Origin: Streptomyces sp. NRRL S-31
GTDB lineage: Bacteria > Actinomycetota > Actinomycetes > Streptomycetales > Streptomycetaceae
DNA length: 48,392 nucleotides
Direction: 5' to 3'
NCBI RefSeq assembly: GCF_000718775.1
Contig: NZ_JOCB01000061.1
Coordinates: forward strand, 1-48,392
Under the pieces are notes generated by a model, which made no database searches, was not told where the DNA came from, and was given only the letters and a program-made list of their open reading frames with translations. This document shows, piece after piece, positions 7,142 to 14,693 of this stretch; position 1 is the stretch's first letter; the number at the start of each line of letters is the position of its first letter. A program made the position numbers and the translations under genes.

Positions 7142-7687
7142 ATGACACACGCAAGCATGCCCGACCTCGTCCAGCTCACCGACGCCCGCGACATCACTCC
7201 CGAGCTCCGGCGTCAGCTGATCGACTGCTGGATCGCGGTCACCAACTCGGGCGGCGCCGCCGGCTTTCCCTTCCCGCCGGTCCGGGACGACGACGTCGAG
7301 CCCGTCGCGGACAAGCTCCTCAGCCGTCTTCACCCGCGACACAGCCGACTCGTCACCGCGAGATTCGACGATGTTCTCGTCGGATGGGTCGTCCTCAACC
7401 GCGATCCCCATCGGCTCGTCGGACACTGGGGCACGGTTCACCACCTGCAAACCCACCCCGGTTTCCGGGGTCTTGGCGTCGGCTCCGCGCTCATGCGTGA
7501 GCTGCGGAAGATCGCCCGCAACGACTTGGGGCTCGAACAACTCCGTCTCGCGGTCCGGGGAGAGGAGGGACTGGAGGACTTCTACAGCCGACTCGGGTGG
7601 CGTGAGGTCGGTCGCTGGCCCAGGGCTCTCCGCCTCGCGCCCGACGACACCCGGGACGAGGTCTTGATGCTCCTCGATCCCCTTTGA
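7142..7687 (+). CDS. GNAT-family N-acetyltransferase
   Basis: The product is about 181 aa and carries the acetyl-CoA loop (HPGFRGLGVGSALMREL) and the terminal LEDFYSRLGWREVGR segment. The central HWGTVHHLQTHP is typical of the GNAT group annotated only as acetyltransferases. The start could be TTG 7136, ATG 7142 or ATG 7160; no strong ribosome-binding site decides it. It is convergent with the STAS gene at 7717. Confidence 0.85.
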   Translation: MTHASMPDLVQLTDARDITPELRRQLIDCWIAVTNSGGAAGFPFPPVRDDDVEPVADKLLSRLHPRHSRLVTARFDDVLVGWVVLNRDPHRLVGHWGTVHHLQTHPGFRGLGVGSALMRELRKIARNDLGLEQLRLAVRGEEGLEDFYSRLGWREVGRWPRALRLAPDDTRDEVLMLLDPL

Positions 7688-7716
7688 CGTGCGGTGCCGC
7701 GCGGGCCGCCCGCCGG

Positions 7717-8052
7717 CTACTGGGGCCGTGGGGTGTCGTGGGCGGCCGGGCCCGTCAGGGTGATGACGCCGTTCAGTCCCAGGCGGGTGAGCAGGGCGTA
7801 CAGGTGTTCGTCGAGCCCGGTCACGGCCAGTGAGCCGCCCAAGGGGTCCAGGCGCTGGTACCAGGCGATGAGCGCGGTCACGCCGGTGGAGTCCAGGTGC
7901 AGGGTGCGGGAGGCGTCGAGCGTCAGGTGCCGGCAGCCCTCGTCGATGATCCGGTCGGCCACGGCGCGCAGGAAGGGCGTGGAGTACAGGTCCACGTCCT
8001 CCGGCAGAGCCGCGACGACGTGGTCACCGGTGCGCGCGACGATGTGGAGCAC
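7717..8052 (-). CDS. STAS-domain anti-sigma factor antagonist
   Basis: This 111-aa protein is a single STAS domain with the phosphorylation motif LHLDSTGVTALIAWY (Ser55/Thr56). Such proteins release a sigma factor by binding its anti-sigma kinase when unphosphorylated. The GTG start at 8052 has AGGAGG eight bases upstream. It is divergent from the phosphatase operon beginning near 8305, whose product could dephosphorylate it. Confidence 0.9.
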   Translation of the reverse strand: MLHIVARTGDHVVAALPEDVDLYSTPFLRAVADRIIDEGCRHLTLDASRTLHLDSTGVTALIAWYQRLDPLGGSLAVTGLDEHLYALLTRLGLNGVITLTGPAAHDTPRPQ

Positions 8053-8304
8053 CGCTGTACCTCCTGGGCACGGGCTTCACCGCGCTGATGAGAACACGCC
8101 AGCGAATTCTCGCTGAGCCGAGTGACCAGGCTACTGGCGACGACGTCGAAAGCGGAGCTGATGCCCGGATCCGGATAAGTTCGGTTCGGCCTCCCGGCGG
8201 GCTGTTTGTGGCGTTTGCGTGTGTCTTTCCCAGGCGGGTTGCCACGACGGCGGGCGATGCGGGACGGTTGCCGGAGGACATCTGTTCCCCATGGCAGGAA
8301 GGTG

Positions 8305-10011
8305 GTGAGGTGCGCACCGTGCGTGCCTCCGTTTGTGTCTGCTCCCCGCGGTTCTTCCGCCCGTCCGCCCCTCGCCGGCCAGCAGGTCGGCGCGACGTGG
8401 ACTGAGGCCCCGTATCCCGTGCTGGTCGTCGACCGGTACGGCCGTCTCGTGCGTGTCAACGACGCCGCCCGGCTGGTGCTGCCGGCCGCCGCGAGCGGCG
8501 TCCGGCTGCGCGAACAGGTGCCGGACTGGCTGTCCGACGCCCACCAGCAGATCACCGAGACCACCCCTCCCGGCGCCGCCGGGGACCTACCGCACGGAGA
8601 CATCGGCGGCCGGTTCTTCGAGGCGCATCCCACCGTCAGCGTCGAGGGCGACGTGGTGTGGTGGCTGGTCGACGACACCGACCGCCGTCTGGCCGAGAGC
8701 GCGCTCAGCGACACGCGAAGGCGCTCCGAAGTCCTCTCCCAGGCGTCCAGCACGCTGCTGTCCACGCTGAACGTGCCGCGTTGCATGGAGGTGGCCGCGT
8801 CGATGGCCGTGGAGCATCTCGCCGAAGCCGCCGTCCTCGTCGCGCCGCCCCAGGGGCGGCGCTGCCCACTGACGTACGCGCGCCGGGGCGGACCCGTCGT
8901 ACAGACCACCCGGCAGGTCGATGTCTCCGGAGTGCCGGGGCTGGCGGAGGCCCTCCAGGGCTTCCCGCCCGTGCCGGCCCGCTGGATCAACCCCGACGAG
9001 ATCCCGGACTGGTTGCTCCCCGAGGGCTTCGCCGGACCGGTCGGGTCCGTGATCGTCGCCCCGCTGCCCGGCCACGGCGTGCCCGCCGGGGCGCTGGTCC
9101 TGCTGCGCGCCGGCACCGAGCAGGCGTTCACCGAGGGCGAGGAGGTCTTCGCCCGCCTGTTCGCCGCCCGGGCCGGTGCGGCGCTGTCCGCCGCCCGGCT
9201 GTACAGCGAGCAGGCCACGATCACCGCCACGCTGATGCGGGACCTGCTGCCGCCCGCGCTGCACACGGTGCACGGCGTGGAGTACGCCGGCAGCTACCGC
9301 GCGTCCAGGGACCACGAGCGCGTCGGCGGGGACTTCTTCGACGTCCACCCCGGAGCCGGTCCCGCCGAGGAGACGCTGGTGGTGCTCGGTGACGTCGCGG
9401 GCAAGGGCCTGGACGCGGCGGTCCTGACCGGCAAGATCCGCAACACCCTGCATGCCCTGCTGCCGCTGGCCGAGGACCACCAGTACGTCCTCACCCTCCT
9501 CAACGGCGCCCTGCTCACCTCCCACCACACCCGCTTCGCCACCTTGGTGCTGGCTTCGGTGCGCCGCCGGGCCGGCCGGGTGCGGCTGCGGCTGACCAGC
9601 GCCGGGCACCTGCCCCCGCTCATCGTCCGCAACGACGGCACGGTGGAGGAGGCCGCCACGCGCGGCACCCTGGTCGGCGCCCTGCCGTCCGTCACGGCGA
9701 GCACGGTGGAGACGGTGTTGGCGCCGGGGGAGACGTGTCTGCTGTACACCGACGGCATCACCGAGGCCCGCGGCGGACCGCTGAACGACGAAATGTTCGG
9801 CGAGGACCGTCTGAAGCGCGCGCTCGCCGAGTGCGCGGGCATGCCGGCGGAGGCGGTGGTGGAGCGGGTGCAGATGCTGGCCGCCCAGTGGCTGGGCAGC
9901 GGGCGGCACGACGACATGGCCGCCGTGGCCATCAGCGCTCCGAAAACCGGTGCGCTGACGGTGGTCGACGGACGAGCGGGCAGTGGACGGACCGGAAGGA
10001 GCCGGCAGTGA
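8305..10011 (+). CDS. Sensor phosphatase: PAS-like, GAF and SpoIIE-type PP2C domains
   Basis: From the GTG at 8305 the protein is about 568 aa. A PAS-like segment (YPVLVVDRYGRLVRVNDAA) comes first, then a GAF domain over about 8720-9200, then the PP2C/SpoIIE domain with RVGGDFFDV, GDVAGKGLDAA, SAGHLPPLI, LYTDGITEAR and HDDMAAVA. It should dephosphorylate STAS proteins, perhaps in response to a ligand bound by GAF. The stop shares a GTGA overlap with the cobalamin-binding gene, so the two are translationally coupled. The start is uncertain: GTG codons at 8302, 8305 and 8323 are all possible. Confidence 0.9.
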   Translation: MRCAPCVPPFVSAPRGSSARPPLAGQQVGATWTEAPYPVLVVDRYGRLVRVNDAARLVLPAAASGVRLREQVPDWLSDAHQQITETTPPGAAGDLPHGDIGGRFFEAHPTVSVEGDVVWWLVDDTDRRLAESALSDTRRRSEVLSQASSTLLSTLNVPRCMEVAASMAVEHLAEAAVLVAPPQGRRCPLTYARRGGPVVQTTRQVDVSGVPGLAEALQGFPPVPARWINPDEIPDWLLPEGFAGPVGSVIVAPLPGHGVPAGALVLLRAGTEQAFTEGEEVFARLFAARAGAALSAARLYSEQATITATLMRDLLPPALHTVHGVEYAGSYRASRDHERVGGDFFDVHPGAGPAEETLVVLGDVAGKGLDAAVLTGKIRNTLHALLPLAEDHQYVLTLLNGALLTSHHTRFATLVLASVRRRAGRVRLRLTSAGHLPPLIVRNDGTVEEAATRGTLVGALPSVTASTVETVLAPGETCLLYTDGITEARGGPLNDEMFGEDRLKRALAECAGMPAEAVVERVQMLAAQWLGSGRHDDMAAVAISAPKTGALTVVDGRAGSGRTGRSRQ

Positions 10012-11093
10012 GTGTGCCCACCGCGACGAACGGTGTGGTCGAACGGTTGTGGCAAGCGGTGGCCGACGGCGACGAACACAGCGCCGCGGCCGTCGTGCAC
10101 GACGCGCTGGACGAGGGAATGAGTGAAGAAACGCTCCTGCTGGAGGTGATCGCACCGGTCCAGGAGAGGGTCGGTGCCGAGTGGGCCGCCGACCGCATGA
10201 GCGTCGCCCAGGAGCACGCCGCCACCGCCATCAGCGAGCGGGTCATCGCCTCCCTAGCCCACCGCCCGGACAGGGACAGGGGCCCGGTGTACCGGGGCCG
10301 GGTCACGGTGAGCTGCGTGGACGGGGAGTGGCACGCCCTGCCCGCCCGCCTGGTCGCCGAGGTGCTCACCCTGCACGGCTGGCGCGTGGACTACCTCGGC
10401 GCCCAGACGCCCACCCCCCACCTCATCGCCCACCTGCACCTGACCGACCCCGCCGCGGTGCTGCTCTCCGGCTCGCTCCCCACCCACCTGGCGACCGCGC
10501 ACGCCGCCATCACCGCCTGCCAGGCCGTCGGCGTCCCCGTCCTGGCCGGCGGACGCGCCTTCGGCCCCGGTGGCCGGTACGCGCGCGCCCTGCGCGCCGA
10601 CCGGTGGGCGGCCGACGCGCGGGCGGCGGTCGCCGTCCTGGAGGAAGGCATACCGCGGCCGGACGCCTCGGCGATCCGGCAGGTGGTGGACGACCTGCCA
10701 CACCTGGCCGACCAGGAGTACACGATGGTCACTCAGTCCCGGCCCCAACTCGTCAAACAGACCCTGGTCGACCTGGAAGACCGCTTCCCCGCCATGCGCG
10801 CCTACAGCGACGCCCAGCACGAACGTACCGCCGAGGACCTGGCGCACATCGTCGACTTCCTCGCCACCGCCCTCTACGTCGACGACCCCGACCTGTTCAC
10901 CACGTTCCTGACCTGGACCGCCGACATCCTCACGGCGCGCGGTGTGCCCGCCCGTTCACTGCCGGCCGGCCTCGACGTCCTGGCCGGCCGGCTCCGTGAC
11001 TTCCCCCGCACCCTGAAGCTGATCGAGCAGGGCGTCACCGCCCTGGCCGAGCACGCCACCCGTCCTGTCCCCGGCCCCGACACACGCGCATGA
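10008..11093 (+). CDS. CarH-like cobalamin-binding (probable B12 photoreceptor) protein
   Basis: The 361-aa protein has an N-terminal helical bundle and a cobalamin-binding Rossmann domain. Residues W59, E69 and H70 form the W-x9-E-H signature of the adenosylcobalamin photoreceptors CarH and LitR. The lower-ligand region reads GEWHALP, aligning with E-x-H-x-x-G: H109 is kept, but the final Gly is Pro. No MerR DNA-binding domain precedes it, unlike CarH; instead the C-terminal part (about 220-361) is helical and contains a globin/PAS-linker-like ATADILTARG region. It starts in a GTGA overlap with the phosphatase and ends in an ATGA overlap with a STAS gene, so it probably feeds a light or cobalamin signal into partner switching. 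Confidence 0.85.
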   Translation: MSVPTATNGVVERLWQAVADGDEHSAAAVVHDALDEGMSEETLLLEVIAPVQERVGAEWAADRMSVAQEHAATAISERVIASLAHRPDRDRGPVYRGRVTVSCVDGEWHALPARLVAEVLTLHGWRVDYLGAQTPTPHLIAHLHLTDPAAVLLSGSLPTHLATAHAAITACQAVGVPVLAGGRAFGPGGRYARALRADRWAADARAAVAVLEEGIPRPDASAIRQVVDDLPHLADQEYTMVTQSRPQLVKQTLVDLEDRFPAMRAYSDAQHERTAEDLAHIVDFLATALYVDDPDLFTTFLTWTADILTARGVPARSLPAGLDVLAGRLRDFPRTLKLIEQGVTALAEHATRPVPGPDTRA

Positions 11094-11551
11094 CCCATCT
11101 GCCACCCACCGGGTTCACCCTCGCCGTCCGCCGCGAGCCGCTCACGCTGACCGTGCGCATCCACGGCGAACTCGACCACGAAACCAGCGACGACCTGCTC
11201 GGCGAAGTCACCGGACGGCTGACGGCCGACGGGACACCGCCCCGCCACGTCCACCTGGACTTCGGTGAGACGACCTTCATCGACTCCTCCGGGCTGACGG
11301 CCCTGCTGATGATCCACCGCCGTACCAGTGCCGTCGGCGCCGTCCTGCACCTGGACAACCGGCCCGCCCGGCTGGAGCGCATGCTCCAGCTCACCAACGT
11401 CCTCGACCACCTCACCGCCCCACCGGCAGCCGCCACGGACCGGCGGGCGGAGCGGGGGGAGCGGGTGCAGCGGGCGGAGAGGGCGGGGAGGCCGAAGCGG
11501 ACGGAGGGGGCGGAGGAGGACGACGGCCTCACCGGTGCGGGCGTCCCCTGA
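11090..11551 (+). CDS. STAS-domain anti-anti-sigma protein with charged tail
   Basis: The 153-aa product has a STAS domain over about residues 8-110, with the phosphosite FIDSSGLTALLMIH (Ser66/Ser67). Residues about 115-145 form an Arg/Glu-rich low-complexity tail. It is the third gene of the coupled set (ATGA overlap with the cobalamin-binding gene) and is the natural substrate for the phosphatase at 8305. No HATPase anti-sigma kinase is in this operon. Confidence 0.9.
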   Translation: MTHLPPTGFTLAVRREPLTLTVRIHGELDHETSDDLLGEVTGRLTADGTPPRHVHLDFGETTFIDSSGLTALLMIHRRTSAVGAVLHLDNRPARLERMLQLTNVLDHLTAPPAAATDRRAERGERVQRAERAGRPKRTEGAEEDDGLTGAGVP

Positions 11552-11600
11552 CCCGTGCCCGGCCCTGATACCCGGCTCCCGCACCCGGACCGCCGACGAC

Positions 11601-11629
11601 CGCGCGATGCGCCTCGCGGCGATCGCGCG
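11601..11629. terminator. Hairpin between convergent genes
   Basis: An 8-bp perfect stem CGCGCGAT/ATCGCGCG with a 13-nt loop lies between the ends of the STAS gene and the convergent GNAT gene. Confidence 0.45.
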
Positions 11630-11639
11630 ATGGGCCCGG

Positions 11640-12125
11640 CTACGGGCGGCCGGCCCCGCTCCCCAGGGCCCTCAACGCGTCGTCCGTGAGCCGGTACACC
11701 GTCCACTCGTCCTGGGGACGGGCGCCCAGCGCCTCGTAGAAGTCGATCGCGGGGCGGTTCCAGTTCAGGACCGACCACTCCAGTCGCTCGTAGCCGCGAG
11801 CCACGCAGATGCGGGCCAGCTCGGTCAGCAGGGCCTTGCCGTGGCCGCCGCCGCGGGCCTCCGGGCGGACGTACAGGTCCTCCAGGTAGATGCCGTGCAC
11901 ACCCCGCCAGGTGGAGAAGTTGAGGAACCACAGCGCGAAGCCCACGACCTCGCCGTCGGCGTCCTCGGCCACGTGCGCGTAGGCGGCCGGGCGCTCGCCG
12001 AACAGGGCTTCGGCGAGTTGCTCCTTCGTCGCCCTGGCCTCGGCGAGCGCCTTCTCGTACTCGGCGAGTTCGAGGATCAGGGTGTGGATGACGGGGACGT
12101 CGGCGGGGGCCGCGGTACGGATCAT
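11640..12125 (-). CDS. GNAT acetyltransferase, diamine/thialysine acetyltransferase-like
   Basis: The 161-aa protein resembles the spermidine/spermine or thialysine acetyltransferase branch: ELAEYEKAL near the N-terminus, WRGVHGIYLEDLYVRPEARGGGHGKALL as the acetyl-CoA site, and LEWSVLNWNRPAIDFYEALGA. It probably acetylates a small amine. It is transcribed alone. Confidence 0.88.
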   Translation of the reverse strand: MIRTAAPADVPVIHTLILELAEYEKALAEARATKEQLAEALFGERPAAYAHVAEDADGEVVGFALWFLNFSTWRGVHGIYLEDLYVRPEARGGGHGKALLTELARICVARGYERLEWSVLNWNRPAIDFYEALGARPQDEWTVYRLTDDALRALGSGAGRP

Positions 12126-12340
12126 GCCCCGAGTCTCACACGCGGTGCCCGCCGGGCTCCACGCCGGGGGCGGAGGCCGGGACCGGGCGCCGGGTGCTCC
12201 GCCGTGGGAAAACGTGTCCCGTTGGGCGTCTTCGTCGTCCCAGGGGGCACATCAGGCCCTTCGGTGACCTGCCGGGAGCCGGTTGTCAGCACTCTGTCGT
12301 CAGCTTCCTTTGCGCACCACTGAACGGAACGGAGAACGTC

Positions 12341-12724
12341 ATGAAGCTCACCTCGAAGGCGGCCCGCAAGGCCTCCCTGGCCATCGGTGCCGTGTCCTGC
12401 CTGGCCGGCGCGGTGCTGGCGGGTACGGCGGGACCGGCGTCGGCCGCCACCGCCCACACCTTCAAGGTGTGCGCGTACGGCAACTACACCGCCTACGCCA
12501 CCCTCCCCCAGCAGGGCGGCATCTCGACCGTGCTCATCGCGCCCGGCAAGTGCGAGCAGCTCTCCCTCTCGTCCGGCAGCACGTACGGGAAGGTGTACGG
12601 CATCTACAACACCAACCCCGGCAAGAGCTTCTACGTCGGTACCGCCCACTTCAGCTCGTCGACGGGCTGGACGGGCGCGGCGAAGGGGACGACCACGAGC
12701 CCCTACCTCGCGAACCTCGGCTGA
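12341..12724 (+). CDS. Small secreted protein of unknown function
   Basis: The 127-aa product has a classical signal peptide: basic start (MKLTSKAARKAS), hydrophobic core and a GPASA cleavage site near residue 37. The mature protein (about 90 aa) is rich in Tyr, Thr and Ser with two Cys and looks like a compact beta protein. GGAG precedes the ATG at 12341, so the longer frame from 12194 is not used. A strong terminator follows. I do not recognise the family. Confidence 0.8.
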   Translation: MKLTSKAARKASLAIGAVSCLAGAVLAGTAGPASAATAHTFKVCAYGNYTAYATLPQQGGISTVLIAPGKCEQLSLSSGSTYGKVYGIYNTNPGKSFYVGTAHFSSSTGWTGAAKGTTTSPYLANLG

Positions 12725-12743
12725 CGCACCGCCCGCCGCGCGT

Positions 12744-12784
12744 GCGCGGGTGCCCGGCGCTCCTTCGCCCCCGGGCACCCGCGC
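12744..12784. terminator. Strong hairpin terminator
   Basis: A perfect 14-bp stem (12744-12757 with 12771-12784) and a 13-nt loop stand 20 bp after the secreted-protein stop. Between it and 13046 I see no convincing gene. Confidence 0.75.
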
Positions 12785-13045
12785 GCCCCGTCGGCCGCGG
12801 CTGCGCCGGTCGTTCTTCGCATGCGGCGCCGCGCGCGTTCCGCAGCCGGACTTCGGGCCGGTCGCCCGGCGGATAATGACGGGGACCCCGATGTGCACTG
12901 GTGTTCCTTTGTGGCACAGGACCTCAGAACGCCACTACGCGGGTGGTCCTCCGCCTTGCGATGCACCGAAACCCCCTAGCCCCGCACCGGCAGGGCGAGC
13001 CGGCGCGGGCCCACGGTCCCGCGCCGGCCGCCGCGTCGCGCCCCG

Positions 13046-13270
13046 TCAGAGCCCCTGCCGCAGATACTGCGCCCCGCAGGCGCGGCAGAAGGGATCGGCC
13101 TCGGCGGTACCCCACACGTCGGGAGGCCGGGCCTCGGCGGCGGGGTCCAGCTCACGGCCGCACATCGCCCGGGTCTCGCCCGCTCTCACCATGTGCCAGG
13201 CTTCCACCTGGGCACCGTCCGCCCGCGGTGCGGCACCCGGCGCGTACTCCGCGCGCACTTCGTATTCCAC
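13046..13270 (-). CDS. Small cysteine-motif protein (74 aa)
   Basis: The protein carries HMVRAGETRAMCGRELDP and then DPFCRACGAQYLRQ. The three cysteines and the histidine could form one zinc site; streptomycetes carry many such short proteins of unknown role. The GTG at 13270 has GGAGG about nine bases upstream. The 5' part overlaps the end of the upstream membrane-protein frame by about 85 bp in another frame, so one of the two boundaries may be wrong. Confidence 0.6.
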   Translation of the reverse strand: MEYEVRAEYAPGAAPRADGAQVEAWHMVRAGETRAMCGRELDPAAEARPPDVWGTAEADPFCRACGAQYLRQGL

Positions 13271-13656
13271 GGCTGTCCTCCGTTCGCGCGCCCGGTGCCA
13301 CCGGCCAGACTCGCCGCCGTCAGCCCGGCCCAGGCCCCGGCGCTGACGACCGCTCCGGCACGGCGGAACCAGCCGGGCAGCGCGGCGCCGAAGAAGAGGG
13401 CGTCACCGACGTCCGAGGCGATCCGTACGGCGCCCGCCGTGGCCAGCGCCGGGCCCTCGGGCGCGAGGACCATCGCCAGACCGGTGGCCGCGTCCCGCCA
13501 CGCCAGCGGGCGCAGCACCGTGACGGTGTGGACGCCGACGGCGCCGTGCGGGTCGACCAGTCCCGTGGGGCGGGCCAGCAGTGCCGGCCGGTACGCGGTC
13601 GCCACCCCGTAGACGAACGTCACCGCCCCGATGATCCGCAGCAGTCCCGTGCGCAT
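13186..13656 (-). CDS. Small integral membrane protein
   Basis: From the ATG at 13656 (GGAGG eight bases upstream) the protein has about 156 aa. Hydrophobic stretches near residues 4-22, 55-72 and 85-115 suggest three or four membrane helices, and the pattern is like the DUF4267 group of small membrane proteins. The last 30 residues are basic and overlap the following gene in another frame, which is odd; a frameshift near the end cannot be excluded. Confidence 0.6.
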   Translation of the reverse strand: MRTGLLRIIGAVTFVYGVATAYRPALLARPTGLVDPHGAVGVHTVTVLRPLAWRDAATGLAMVLAPEGPALATAGAVRIASDVGDALFFGAALPGWFRRAGAVVSAGAWAGLTAASLAGGTGRANGGQPWNTKCARSTRRVPHRGRTVPRWKPGTW

Positions 13657-13747
13657 CGTCGCCACCTCCGGAATCCGGGGTCGTCACACACCGTGCCGTC
13701 GAGCGGGCCGCGCCGGGTCGCGAGCAGCCGCCACAGGGCCCACCAGG

Positions 13748-14215
13748 TCACGGCCGCTGGTCGCAGGAGGCCACGATCCCGTAGGTGGTCACTCCGTACA
13801 GCAGGTGCGGTACCACGTCCGAGGCCCAGTCCTTCGCCGACCAGCTCGTGGGGTCGCTCACCCCCAGCCGTGCCATCGGCAGGTCGGTCGCGGCCATCGC
13901 CAGGACGCCGGTGACCACCCCGCCCAGCCACCACGGCATCCGGATGCCCGTGCCGCGCGCCAGCGAGACGGCCACGCCGATACCGCAGCCGACGGCGATG
14001 CCCGACAGCGCGCCCAGCCCCGAGAGCCGGTTGTCGTGCTCGTCACCCGCCCCGGGAACCGGATGCCCGGTGTCCTTCGCGATCCTGTCCACGGTCTCGG
14101 CCGGGGTCTGGCTGGACGGTCGGCCCCGCAGCGCCATGTCGGCGTAGGTCACGGCGTTCAGTACGGTGGTGCCGGCGGCACCCGCCACACCGCCGCGCAC
14201 AATGCTTCGCATCAT
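13748..14215 (-). CDS. Streptomycete membrane protein, unknown function
   Basis: The 155-aa protein has a hydrophobic N-terminus (IVRGGVAGAAGTTVLNAVTYA), a central loop with GRPSSQTPAETVDR, and glycine-rich membrane helices about residues 66-85 and 97-112. Proteins of this pattern occur widely in streptomycetes without assigned function. It lies 72 bp downstream of the trypco1 gene on the same strand and may be a distal part of that transcript, but no overlap links them. Confidence 0.7.
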   Translation of the reverse strand: MMRSIVRGGVAGAAGTTVLNAVTYADMALRGRPSSQTPAETVDRIAKDTGHPVPGAGDEHDNRLSGLGALSGIAVGCGIGVAVSLARGTGIRMPWWLGGVVTGVLAMAATDLPMARLGVSDPTSWSAKDWASDVVPHLLYGVTTYGIVASCDQRP

Positions 14216-14287
14216 GCCGGGCCGAGTTCCCCCGCGGCCGGATGCGAACCGGGCCCCGAACTCCTCGCTCCCCGGCCCGGAGCGCCG

Positions 14288-14617
14288 TCAGCTCGGTGGT
14301 GCGGGCCGCACACCGCTCCAGCGGAGTGTGACGTCGAGGTGGGCGCTGGTGTTGGCGCTCGCCAGGACCGCGCCGAGCCTGGCGTCCAGGACGACACCGA
14401 AGGTGACCTCCACCTCGTCGGGCCGTTCGGCGACGCTGCGGAACTGGTCGATCATCTCGGCGGCGGCCGCGGTGATCGGCGCCAGCGCCGCGCGCAGGCT
14501 CTCTCCCGCGCTCTCCAGACGGGTCCCCAGGCCCACGGCTCCGGTTCCGGTGCGGGCGGGCGGGGCTACGAGGACGACGGTCCCGTCGTCGAGGGAGAAC
14601 TGGATGGCGTCCGCCAT
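14288..14617 (-). CDS. Trypco1 (CU044_2847 family) protein
   Basis: The 109-aa product matches the trypsin-co-occurring domain 1: an N-terminal two-strand unit (FSLDDGTVVLVAPP), a long helix with LESAGESLRAALAPITAAAAEMIDQF, then VEVTFGVVLDARLGAVLASA and a closing strand. The domain is known from operons with trypsin-like proteases and other conflict or signalling genes, and is thought to be a small partner protein. AGGAG precedes the ATG. It is the last gene of the operon that starts with the trypsin-like protease at 22134. Confidence 0.85.
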   Translation of the reverse strand: MADAIQFSLDDGTVVLVAPPARTGTGAVGLGTRLESAGESLRAALAPITAAAAEMIDQFRSVAERPDEVEVTFGVVLDARLGAVLASANTSAHLDVTLRWSGVRPAPPS

Positions 14618-14626
14618 GAAGGCTCC

Positions 14627-14688
14627 TGGAAGGACTGGAAGGACTGGAGGGACGGGAGGGAGGGACTGGAGGGACTGGCGAGAGCCGG
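14627..14688. repeat. GGACTGG-type short repeats in the SBP-trypco1 gap
   Basis: The gap between the two genes is mostly an AAGGACTGG / AGGGACTGG repeat of five or six imperfect 9-bp units interrupted by a GGGAGG run. The minus-strand transcript therefore has a repeated CCAGUCCUU tract just before the trypco1 ribosome-binding site. Confidence 0.7.
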
Positions 14689-14693
14689 AGGCA

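Noticed and set aside
12703..12966. Small minus-strand frame after the secreted-protein gene
   Set aside because: It crosses the strong terminator hairpin and has no ribosome-binding site or recognisable motif.
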